Source of the DNA: Timaviella sp038204505
GTDB taxonomy: Bacteria; Cyanobacteriota; Cyanobacteriia; Elainellales; Elainellaceae
Assembly (NCBI GenBank): GCA_038204505.1
Contig: JBBRCV010000163.1
Coordinates: forward strand, 1 to 12,584
DNA: 12,584 bases
Direction of reading: 5' to 3'
The notes beneath the pieces are model-generated. The model made no database searches, was not told the origin of the DNA, and saw only the letters and a program-made list of their open reading frames with translations. Every line of letters begins with the position of its first letter. The first letter of the stretch is position 1. Below, piece after piece: positions 1 through 5,989 of this stretch. The position numbers and the translations under genes are program-made.

Positions 1-18
1 TGCAAACAGCTTCTAAGC

Positions 19-50
19 AAAAGGGCTACGGTCTTGCGACTGTAGCCCTA
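19..50 (-). terminator. Rho-independent terminator of rplU-rpmA
   Basis: Read on the minus strand, an 8-bp perfect stem (positions 22-29 with 42-49), one mismatch and three further pairs close a GCAA tetraloop (34-37). The stem runs directly into TTTT. It lies 50 bases after the rpmA stop codon, so it most likely ends the rplU-rpmA transcript. Confidence 0.85.
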
Positions 51-99
51 TCTAGAAAATCGTTTAATAACTTAGTCGTTGTACCGATCTAGCGATCGC

Positions 100-402
100 C
101 TATGCAGCGACAGCTTCAACTGCAACAGCCTCAACCGTAGGAGCAGCCACAGGGGCATAAACGCAGATTCTCTTGCGACCCTTACCTTTTCTTTCAAAAG
201 TAACAACGCCATCCACTAGAGCAAACAGCGTATCATCGCTGCCCCGACCAACATTGGGACCCGGATGGATTTTGGTGCCCCGTTGTCGAACGAGGATGTT
301 ACCTGCCCTAACAGTTTGTCCACCGTAGCGCTTAACGCCTAAGCGTTGAGCGTTTGAATCCCGACCGTTACGAGTACTACCTGTACCTTTCTTGTGAGCC
401 AT
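100..402 (-). CDS. rpmA: 50S ribosomal protein L27
   Basis: L27 is a small basic protein of the large ribosomal subunit whose N-terminal tail reaches toward the peptidyl-transferase centre. The 100-residue product begins MAHKKGTGSTRNGRDS and continues with the family core (GVKRYGGQ, then ILVRQRGTKIHPGPNVGRG and a FERKGKGRK block). The Met-Ala-His-Lys-Lys start has no N-terminal extension of the kind cleaved by Prp protease in Firmicutes. The C-terminus is a low-complexity Ala/Val tail, common in cyanobacterial ribosomal proteins. AGAGGA stands 5 bases before the ATG and supports this start. The gene is 38 bases downstream of rplU on the same strand, the usual L21-L27 pairing, and is followed by a strong terminator. 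Confidence 0.97.
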   Translation of the reverse strand: MAHKKGTGSTRNGRDSNAQRLGVKRYGGQTVRAGNILVRQRGTKIHPGPNVGRGSDDTLFALVDGVVTFERKGKGRKRICVYAPVAAPTVEAVAVEAVAA

Positions 403-440
403 AGTTTCCTCTGCCTTTCTCTCTAAATTACTTTAACGCA

Positions 441-821
441 CTACTCTGCAACAGATGCAGCAGGAATAGGAGCCTCTACCTGGTCAGGAGCGGTAGCAGA
501 TTTACCATCTATATTAATGGAGTCAATCATCAACCGAGTGAGTTCTTGACGGTGACCTTGCTTTTTGCGGGTCTTCTTTTTAGGCTGCATTTTGTAGACA
601 ATGATCTTGCGATCGCGGAAGTGACGCAACACCCTTCCTTCCACCGTCGCGCCAGCCACAATGGGCTGACCCACCGAAGCGTCTCCGTCAAAATCTACAA
701 ACAGAACGTGCTCAATGGTTACTGTGTCGTCAACCTCGACGGCAAGGCGCTCGATGTCATAAAAGCGACCGGGTTCAACCCGAATTTGTTTGCCGCCCGT
801 CTCAATAATTGCGTAAGTCAT
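441..821 (-). CDS. rplU: 50S ribosomal protein L21
   Basis: L21 binds 23S rRNA in the large ribosomal subunit. The 126-residue product starts MTYAIIETGGKQIRVEPG, the conserved beta-strand opening of the family. It contains VLFVDFDGDASVGQP and the basic signature MQPKKKTRKKQGHRQ (about residues 78-92), where the more usual form is KR(R)KNY(R)KxxGHRQ. After residue 103 it carries a short acidic, Ala/Pro-rich tail (about 23 residues) that is not part of the core fold. AGAGGA lies about 6 bases before the ATG, the same Shine-Dalgarno word as rpmA downstream. A promoter at 911-940 and a leader of about 85 bases precede it. It is the first gene of an L21-L27 operon ending at the terminator at 19-50. 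Confidence 0.97.
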   Translation of the reverse strand: MTYAIIETGGKQIRVEPGRFYDIERLAVEVDDTVTIEHVLFVDFDGDASVGQPIVAGATVEGRVLRHFRDRKIIVYKMQPKKKTRKKQGHRQELTRLMIDSINIDGKSATAPDQVEAPIPAASVAE

Positions 822-845
822 GAAAGTTCCTCTAACGATGCCGTA

Positions 846-882
846 CAGGTAGCAGGACTAATCTGCATTTAGCACAAACCTG
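846..882 (-). promoter_or_regulatory. Possible structured leader of rplU mRNA
   Basis: In the untranslated leader of rplU two nested inverted repeats can be read: CAGGT (846-850) with ACCTG (878-882), and inside them GCAG (852-855) with CTGC (863-866). On the mRNA this makes a small, asymmetric hairpin about 25 bases upstream of the start codon. Ribosomal protein leaders often bind their own product, but no known L21 leader motif is recognised here, so the role is inference. Confidence 0.3.
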
Positions 883-910
883 ATCCGAGCAGTTTAATAA
901 TCAGTCTATT

Positions 911-940
911 ATTGTGACGAATAGAGGGGATGCCTGTCAA
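911..940 (-). promoter_or_regulatory. Promoter of rplU-rpmA
   Basis: On the minus strand a perfect -35 box TTGACA (935-940) is followed after 18 bases by CACAAT (911-916), four of six matches to TATAAT. Transcription would start near 904, giving a leader of about 85 bases. The -35 box begins one base after the stop codon of the Rrf2 gene, so rplU-rpmA can be expressed independently of it, although read-through is possible because no terminator lies between them. Confidence 0.65.
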
Positions 941-941
941 C

Positions 942-1385
942 TTAAACGACAAAATTGGTTGATTCGCCCTGCGCTGCCTTCCAGCTCCGGGCATCATAAT
1001 AAAGGTCTTCTAATGTAATTTTGTACAGCGACTCCTTGACCTTCTGGTGAAGCCGATGCCACAGAGTTAGAGTCACCCAATCTTCAGATTGTTCTGCCTC
1101 TAAGGTATGTTTGGGCAGTGGGTCGAGGGTTTCACCGACGGCTTCTAAAATTTGACCCAGAGAGATTTGGGCAGGCGATCGCGCCAACTGATAGCCGCCT
1201 TGGGCACCTCGCACCGACTCGACCAATCTGGCGCGCCGTAGTTCAATCAGTAGCTTTTCTAAATAGGGAGCAGGCAAGTTTTGGCGTTGGGCGATCGCTT
1301 TCACCGAAGTGGGTTGGTGCTTAGGCTGCAAGCTCAAGTCGAGTAGAGCTTTAACACTATAGTGTCCGCGAGTGGTTAGCTTCAT
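942..1385 (-). CDS. Rrf2-family transcriptional regulator
   Basis: The 147-residue product is a winged-helix DNA-binding protein of the Rrf2 family (relatives: IscR, NsrR, CymR). Residues 1-20 (KLTTRGHYSVKALLDLSL) are the family's opening helix. The helix-turn-helix covers about 27-50, with LPAPYLEKLLIELRRARLV as the recognition part. The wing is SVRGAQGGYQLAR (57-69), and ISLGQILEAVGE (74-85) starts the dimerisation helix. It contains no cysteine at all, so the three-Cys iron-sulfur site of IscR/NsrR is absent and any signal must be sensed another way. There is no good Shine-Dalgarno, and a perfect 7-bp inverted repeat sits 3 bases before the ATG. The gene diverges from a cyAbrB gene and lies just upstream of rplU. 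Cyanobacteria commonly carry such Rrf2 proteins; the target genes cannot be read from the sequence. Confidence 0.92.
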   Translation of the reverse strand: MKLTTRGHYSVKALLDLSLQPKHQPTSVKAIAQRQNLPAPYLEKLLIELRRARLVESVRGAQGGYQLARSPAQISLGQILEAVGETLDPLPKHTLEAEQSEDWVTLTLWHRLHQKVKESLYKITLEDLYYDARSWKAAQGESTNFVV

Positions 1386-1388
1386 AGG

Positions 1389-1406
1389 TTTTCAAAGAAT
1401 TGAAAA
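1389..1406. promoter_or_regulatory. Perfect inverted repeat at the Rrf2 start
   Basis: TTTTCAA (1389-1395) and TTGAAAA (1400-1406) are exact inverted copies separated by four bases, beginning 3 bp upstream of the Rrf2 ATG. Rrf2 proteins bind dyads, so this is a candidate autoregulatory operator. As RNA it would form a hairpin covering the ribosome-binding region, which could equally limit translation. A second dyad, CAACT/AGTTG with a 5-base spacer, lies at 1425-1439. Binding is inferred. Confidence 0.4.
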
Positions 1407-1562
1407 TCGAGTTATTGACTTTACCAACTCATCAAGTTGCTAATGCATTCAAGCTCAGCCCTTTTCTTGCTGACTTATTAATTGAACTTTATAAAATTAA
1501 GCCCTAATCAAAAACTTAAGAGAGAACTACAACTCAGGGAATAAAGTGGTGTAACCGGGGTA

Positions 1563-1568
1563 TATAAT
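1563..1568 (+). promoter_or_regulatory. Candidate -10 box for the cyAbrB gene
   Basis: TATAAT matches the sigma-70 -10 consensus exactly and lies about 100 bases before the ATG at 1667. No convincing -35 box is present 16-18 bases upstream, so the promoter would be activator-dependent or of another type. A second weaker box, TAAAAT, is at 1595-1600. Confidence 0.35.
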
Positions 1569-1666
1569 TGGACAAGCTGATATAAAGCTGAAGTTAAAAT
1601 ATCGCTGTACCTATCAGCTAACGTAGCATTATATCGAGTTCTCGCAGTTAATTGAGAAGCAGACTA

Positions 1667-2056
1667 ATGAGTAGGAAAAAAAAGAACGAGCCTTTGACAG
1701 GAGAAACGCTTCTCGATAAGGTCAAGGAACTGGAGCATTACACTAAGGAACAGAAGGCAAAGGAATGTGGCTACTACACCGTCACCAAAAATGATGTAGT
1801 ACGAGTCAACATGATGAAGTTTTACAATGCCCTTCTAAAAGCAAAAGAAATTGAAGTAGATGGCAAGCAATCGGGTAATGGTCGAGGAGGGCGCAGTGCT
1901 AGCTACCGCATTAGTGTTCAAGCAAACGGTAATTTGTTGATTGGGGCTGCTTACACTAAGCAAATGGAATTAAGACCCGGAGATGAGTTTGAAATTTCCT
2001 TGGGTCGTAAACATATTCGCCTCAAGCAACTAGATTCAGAAATGGCTGAGGACTAG
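1667..2056 (+). CDS. cyAbrB-type transcriptional regulator
   Basis: The 129-residue protein belongs to the cyanobacterial AbrB-like family, whose members act widely on nitrogen, carbon and redox-related genes. The N-terminal part has the family words PLTGETLLDKVKELE (about 9-23) and KECGYYTVTKNDVVRVNMMKFYNALLKA (32-59). The swapped-hairpin AbrB-like DNA-binding part lies at the C-terminus (about 74-122: GRGGRSASYRISVQANGN, then PGDEFEISLGRKHIRLKQ). This layout is opposite to Bacillus AbrB and is known as the cyanobacterial arrangement. One cysteine (Cys34) is present. I start it at the ATG 1667 because GAGAAG stands 7 bases upstream; an in-frame TTG at 1652 would add five residues but lacks such a site. 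It diverges from the Rrf2 gene and has its own terminator. I do not assign it to cyAbrB clade 1 or 2 without alignment. Confidence 0.93.
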   Translation: MSRKKKNEPLTGETLLDKVKELEHYTKEQKAKECGYYTVTKNDVVRVNMMKFYNALLKAKEIEVDGKQSGNGRGGRSASYRISVQANGNLLIGAAYTKQMELRPGDEFEISLGRKHIRLKQLDSEMAED

Positions 2057-2110
2057 ATTCGATTTTCTGTGGAATATTACTCCGCAGAGCAAGCCATAAA
2101 TATTAATCTG

Positions 2111-2138
2111 TGGATGGGCAAAACCCATCCATTTTTTT
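2111..2138 (+). terminator. Rho-independent terminator of the cyAbrB gene
   Basis: TGGATGGG (2111-2118) pairs perfectly with CCCATCCA (2124-2131) around a CAAAA loop and is followed by seven T (2132-2138). It starts 54 bases after the cyAbrB stop codon. Confidence 0.93.
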
Positions 2139-2174
2139 ATAGAAAATCTGTAGCAGCTATTCCTATTGTTTCAA

Positions 2175-2237
2175 GCGATCGCCCCCCATCTCTCTACGGC
2201 AAAACTCACACTGGTTGTCTTTGAGGAGGGCGATCGC
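2175..2237. repeat. Inverted pair of HIP1 octamers
   Basis: GCGATCGCCC (2175-2184) is repeated in inverted orientation as GGGCGATCGC (2228-2237), and the match extends two more pairs inward after one mismatch. The loop is about 40 bases. HIP1 is abundant in this window, so the pairing may be chance, but the flanking CC/GG bases go beyond the octamer itself. Confidence 0.45.
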
Positions 2238-2420
2238 AATTAAAAGTTCAAAGCAAAAAACAAGAGTTGCAGTTGTTGCAATTCCTTTACAAATTTGATA
2301 CGAGTCCCAGCGATCCACAACTTAGAAGTAGTTTTTTACATTTAAACTTCAGTCATTTCATAGCACTTAAGATCTAAAACCCCTCATTCATGGAGTTGCG
2401 AAGATTCGATCTAGATTTTA

Positions 2421-2433
2421 GTAAACTGTTTAC
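2421..2433. promoter_or_regulatory. Operator-like palindrome GTAAAC-T-GTTTAC
   Basis: A perfect 6-1-6 dyad lies 144 bases upstream of the large secreted-protein gene, and the same half-site GTTTAC appears again at 2544-2549. A perfect odd-length dyad upstream of a gene is the usual form of a repressor or activator site. The binding protein is unknown. Confidence 0.35.
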
Positions 2434-2576
2434 CCAGGGGTTCTTTAGAGACGTGACATAAAAATTTTCATGATCTAACTCTCTGAAATCAGTGTGTTGT
2501 TTTTATCTCAACTGATTAAATTGCCCTAATATCCAGTATCCTTGTTTACTGATTGCGTATCTAGTGGTAATCACCT

Positions 2577-5500
2577 ATGACAGCTACAAGCCCCTTGACT
2601 CTAGTCCTGGTTGATTCAACTGTTAATGACTATGAAAGTCTTGTTGAAAACCTCCACTCTGAAGCAGAAGTCATTATCCTCAACCCCAATCAAGATGGCG
2701 TTGAGCAAATCACTGAAGCATTAGCGGCACGAGATCACATCGAGAACATCCATATCCTCTCCCACGGAGATTCGGGGAGAGTGTATCTAGGTTCTACTCA
2801 ACTGAATTCAGAAACTTTAGATCTCTACATCGATCAACTCCAAGATTGGCAACAGGCATTTACCCCCAACGCCAATATCTTGCTCTATGGTTGCGAGGTT
2901 GCGGCTGGAGAAGCGGGTCAACAATTCGTGCAAAAGCTGAGTGATCTGACTCAGACCCACATCGCGGCATCGACTAACTTGACAGGGAGTGCGGCGTTAG
3001 GCGGCGACTGGGAGCTAGAGTTTACCACTGGAGAAATTCACACGTCCCCCGTCTTTCAGCCCGAAGCACTAGAAGCCTACGATTCTGTTCTAGCAACCGT
3101 TCTGTTGAATGAAAGCTTTCGCAATAATGATGTTACCGACAACACTGCTTGGCTTTTTGGCAAAGGAACAGGAGCGAGTGTAGCCGATCCTTTGTTGACC
3201 GCTCGAACAACCGTTGCTCCATCGAGTCCTGGAGGGTTGCCTGGTGGTAGTGTTAACGATCCAAATGGGGCGGGTGCACTACGCCTAACCAATAACGGCG
3301 CTGATCAAGCTGCCTTTGTGATTTACAACAAGCCGATCGCCTCTACAAACGGGCTTTCAATTACGTTTGATCTTTTTGCCTATGGCGGCAGCGGCGGTGC
3401 CGATGGCATTAGTTTCTTCCTATTCGATGCGGCTCAAACCAACATCATCGCTGGAGGATACGGTGGTTCTTTGGGCTATGCTCAAAGAACCACGCCTGGC
3501 GCTGTCGCGGGGATTAAGGGCGGCTACATCGGTATTGGATTCGATGAGTTTGGCAACTACTCCGCTGGCTCTGAAGGACGGGTTAATGACCCCATCACAG
3601 GTGGAGTTACTCCAGATGCGATCGCCATTCGAGGGAGTGAAGCCAATTCATATAAATTTCTCACAGGAACCGGAACACTCACTCCGGGCATCGATAACGT
3701 AGGGGCAACCAATCGGGCTGCTCCTGGCACCCAGAAAACGGCAAAAATCGATATTACTCCCAATGGGACAACGGCGGTCGTTTCAGTAAAAATCGACCTG
3801 AATGGCGATGGTAACTTTTTGGGTGTCAACGAAGCGCCGACATCATTAAGTAATTTCACTATCCCTCTTGTCAATGGTAATTTACCTGCCAACTTTAAGT
3901 TTGGCTTTGCAAGTTCCACCGGAAGCAATACCAACTTCCATGAAATTCGCAACTTACAGATCACCGATGCTACGCCTGGGGTGAGCTTCGCAGGTACAGG
4001 TGTGACCACCAATCCTTCAACCGGAATATCGAGCGTTACCACGATTGAAGGCGGCACAGCCCAGACTGTTAGCGCAGTGCTAGGCACTCGCCCCACCAGC
4101 AATGTGACGCTGAACTTGGTGAGTACGAATACCGCTGAGGGAACGGTTTCGGTGCCAGCCCTCACCTTTACCTCTGAAAATTGGGATGTGCCCCAAACTT
4201 TCACGATCATCCCAGGAGATGATGCGATCGCCGATGGCAACATTCCCTACACCATCACCACTACTTTTACTTCAACCGATCTTATCTATACTGCACTTAA
4301 TCCTCTCGATATCAGTATTACTAACTTCGACAACGAAGTGCAGGCTAGCAATACGCCTCCCGTCGTCCCGACTATTACGCCTCCGGCTGTAACCCAGGGC
4401 GGAACTGTGGCGATCGCGGGTTTAACGGCAACTGACCCTGATGGCATTGGCTTTTATACCATCACAACGATTCCTGCTGCTAGTCAAGGCACACTGTTCT
4501 TAGGTAATCCAGCCCAGACTGGCGTTCCAGTGACCGCTGGACAAAACCTCACCTCGACGCAAATTGGACAGTTGTTCTTTAGGGCTGGAACAGGCTTTTC
4601 AGGAGCCAACTTCACCTATACGGCGACCGATAGTCTGGGCAAAACCAGCGATCCCAGAACGGTGCCATTTGCGGCTGGCAACACGCCTCCCACCATTCCG
4701 ACGATTGCGCCTCCTGCTCTAGTCGGGGGTGGAACCGTGGCGATCGCAGGCTTAACGGCAACCGATCCCGATGGCATTGGCTTTTATACCATCACTACGA
4801 TTCCTGCTGCCAGTCAAGGCACACTGTTCTTAGGTGATCCAGCCCAGACTGGCGTTCCAGTGACCGCTGGACAAAACCTCACTTCGACACAAATTGGACA
4901 GTTATTCTTTAGGGCTGGAACGGGCTTTTCAGGAGCCAACTTCACCTATACGGCAACCGATAGTCTGGGCAAAACCAGCGATCCTAGAACGGTGTCGTTT
5001 GCAGCCGGATCAGGAGGTGGATCGATCCCTAGAGAAGAAGACGTTTGTGTTCCTGGAACTCCTATTAATGGCACTAAAGGTAACAACAGACTGGATGGAG
5101 CCGATGGCGTTAGCGACACGATCTTTGGTAAAGACGGAGACGATCGCCTTAGAGGTTTTAGCTGCGAAGATGTGCTAGACGGCGGTACAGGTAACGATCG
5201 CATCTTGGGTGGTACAGGCAACGACGTTCTGAGAGGACGAGTGGGCAAAGACACGCTGTTGGGCGGTGCAGGCAACGATCTTCTCAACGGTGGCGCAGGC
5301 AACGACCGACTGGATGGCGGCACAGGAAATGACATCCTCAAAGGGGGTCAGAGTTCAGATTTGCTGATTGGCGGCGCTGGCAATGACTCACTCAACGGTG
5401 GTCGTGGCAACGACCGACTGAGAGGCAGCAGCGGCGATGATACTGCCGATGGCAGTCAGGGTAACGACCTGATTAACGGCGGCGGCGGTAACGACATTCT

Positions 5501-5870
5501 TTTCGGAAGAACAGGACAAGATAAGCTGCTTGGCTCAGGCGGTGATGACACGATTTCGGGTGGCTCAGGCAATGATCTAATCATTGGCGGTAAGGGTGTC
5601 GATCGCCTCAGCGGGAATCAGGGCAAAGATGTCTTTAAGTACCGGAGTCTGAAAGACGGTGGCGACACCATTAGAGACTTCGCAGCAGTTCGGGATTCCA
5701 TCGACCTGAAGCGGATTAGTGCAGGGCGATCGTTTGGTAGCTTTGTTAAGCTCAATCAATCGGGTAGCGATACACTGGTACGGGTTTCTAGCAGTTCTGG
5801 TTTGACCACACTAGCAACCTTAACGGGCGTGACAGCCAGCACTTTAGGAGCAAGCAATTTCGTGCTCTAG
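2577..5870 (+). CDS. DUF4347 / lectin-like / RTX secreted protein
   Basis: A 1097-residue multidomain protein, probably exported by a type I system. It has no N-terminal signal peptide. Residues 5-170 are DUF4347 (IHILSHGDSG, ILLYGCEVAAGE, LGGDWELE). Residues 174-464 resemble an L-type lectin: ADGISFFLFD at 275-284, GFDEFGNY at 321-328, and an EF-hand-like loop with Asp407, Asn409, Asp411 and Asn413. About 468-590 is a beta-sandwich stretch (FTSENWDVPQTFTI). Residues 592-701 and 702-811 are two repeats, 102 of 110 residues identical. From 833 to 1021 run some 20 RTX nonapeptides (GGxGxDxLx), the calcium-binding fold of type I substrates. The C-terminus (1018-1052: DVFKYRSLKDGGDTIRDF, then DSIDL) is the usual RTX end block. 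There are only three cysteines: 106, 824 and 863. The Shine-Dalgarno is weak. Likely an extracellular adhesin or surface protein; its ligand is unknown. No secretion genes are nearby. Confidence 0.9.
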   Translation: MTATSPLTLVLVDSTVNDYESLVENLHSEAEVIILNPNQDGVEQITEALAARDHIENIHILSHGDSGRVYLGSTQLNSETLDLYIDQLQDWQQAFTPNANILLYGCEVAAGEAGQQFVQKLSDLTQTHIAASTNLTGSAALGGDWELEFTTGEIHTSPVFQPEALEAYDSVLATVLLNESFRNNDVTDNTAWLFGKGTGASVADPLLTARTTVAPSSPGGLPGGSVNDPNGAGALRLTNNGADQAAFVIYNKPIASTNGLSITFDLFAYGGSGGADGISFFLFDAAQTNIIAGGYGGSLGYAQRTTPGAVAGIKGGYIGIGFDEFGNYSAGSEGRVNDPITGGVTPDAIAIRGSEANSYKFLTGTGTLTPGIDNVGATNRAAPGTQKTAKIDITPNGTTAVVSVKIDLNGDGNFLGVNEAPTSLSNFTIPLVNGNLPANFKFGFASSTGSNTNFHEIRNLQITDATPGVSFAGTGVTTNPSTGISSVTTIEGGTAQTVSAVLGTRPTSNVTLNLVSTNTAEGTVSVPALTFTSENWDVPQTFTIIPGDDAIADGNIPYTITTTFTSTDLIYTALNPLDISITNFDNEVQASNTPPVVPTITPPAVTQGGTVAIAGLTATDPDGIGFYTITTIPAASQGTLFLGNPAQTGVPVTAGQNLTSTQIGQLFFRAGTGFSGANFTYTATDSLGKTSDPRTVPFAAGNTPPTIPTIAPPALVGGGTVAIAGLTATDPDGIGFYTITTIPAASQGTLFLGDPAQTGVPVTAGQNLTSTQIGQLFFRAGTGFSGANFTYTATDSLGKTSDPRTVSFAAGSGGGSIPREEDVCVPGTPINGTKGNNRLDGADGVSDTIFGKDGDDRLRGFSCEDVLDGGTGNDRILGGTGNDVLRGRVGKDTLLGGAGNDLLNGGAGNDRLDGGTGNDILKGGQSSDLLIGGAGNDSLNGGRGNDRLRGSSGDDTADGSQGNDLINGGGGNDILFGRTGQDKLLGSGGDDTISGGSGNDLIIGGKGVDRLSGNQGKDVFKYRSLKDGGDTIRDFAAVRDSIDLKRISAGRSFGSFVKLNQSGSDTLVRVSSSSGLTTLATLTGVTASTLGASNFVL
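4350..5009 (+). repeat. 330-bp tandem duplication inside the RTX gene
   Basis: Two copies with an exact 330-base period (4350-4679 and 4680-5009) encode 110-residue beta-sandwich (Ig/cadherin-like) modules beginning NTPP and ending FAAG. Over the last 94 codons I count about 19 base differences but only two amino-acid changes (Asn to Asp, Pro to Ser). The other six changes fall in the first 16 residues. The pattern indicates a fairly recent duplication kept under purifying selection, or homogenised by gene conversion. Confidence 0.95.
5079..5638 (+). repeat. RTX nonapeptide-coding repeats
   Basis: About 20 consecutive 27-base units encode GGxGxDxLx nonapeptides, 19 of them uninterrupted from codon 851 to 1021. 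The glycine and aspartate positions hold in almost all units, while the DNA has drifted. Calcium binding folds such arrays into a parallel beta-roll outside the cell. One unit (GFSCEDVLD) contains a cysteine. Confidence 0.93.
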
Positions 5871-5872
5871 AG

Positions 5873-5898
5873 CTTTTAGCTAACTCTTTTAGCTAACT
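5873..5898. repeat. 13-bp perfect tandem repeat
   Basis: CTTTTAGCTAACT occurs twice without a gap (5873-5885 and 5886-5898), starting two bases after the stop codon of the RTX gene and ending just before its terminator. It is probably a replication-slippage product in the 3' untranslated region. Confidence 0.8.
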
Positions 5899-5908
5899 AT
5901 ATCTATTT

Positions 5909-5949
5909 CCCCCTAATCTGCTTTTAAGAAAGATTAGGGGGTCTTTGTT
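5909..5949 (+). terminator. Rho-independent terminator of the RTX gene
   Basis: CCCCCTAATCT (5909-5919) pairs perfectly over 11 bp with AGATTAGGGGG (5931-5941) and is followed by the T-rich TCTTTGTTT. It lies 38 bases after the stop codon and separates the RTX gene from pheA. Confidence 0.9.
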
Positions 5950-5989
5950 TGGGTTAGACTTTTGCCATCTCTCTTCATGTGCCTAAACT

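Larger units (their letters stand above)
2139..2576. other. Intergenic region without a recognisable gene
   Basis: These 438 bases separate the cyAbrB terminator from the large secreted-protein gene, and I find no plausible coding frame. They hold two HIP1 octamers in inverted orientation (arms 2175-2184 and 2228-2237), an 8-bp palindrome ATCTAGAT (2409-2416), a 13-bp palindrome GTAAACTGTTTAC (2421-2433) and a flanking inverted pair AACCCCT/AGGGGTT (2378-2384 and 2436-2442). The half-site GTTTAC recurs at 2544-2549. I could not place a convincing -35/-10 promoter, although the downstream gene must be transcribed from here. Confidence 0.6.

Noticed and set aside
546..872. 108-codon plus-strand frame over rplU
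   Set aside because: It is antisense to a conserved ribosomal protein gene and has no support as a gene.
1652..1666. TTG start adding five residues to the cyAbrB protein
   Set aside because: The GAGAAG ribosome-binding site lies within this stretch and serves the ATG at 1667.
3557..4243. 228-codon open frame on the minus strand inside the RTX gene
   Set aside because: It is antisense to the lectin-like region, its composition reflects the other strand, and it lies in a gene with clear domains.
5079..5638. Regular short repeats that could suggest a CRISPR array
   Set aside because: The period is 27 bases in frame and encodes GGxGxDxLx nonapeptides; there are no unique spacers and no cas genes.
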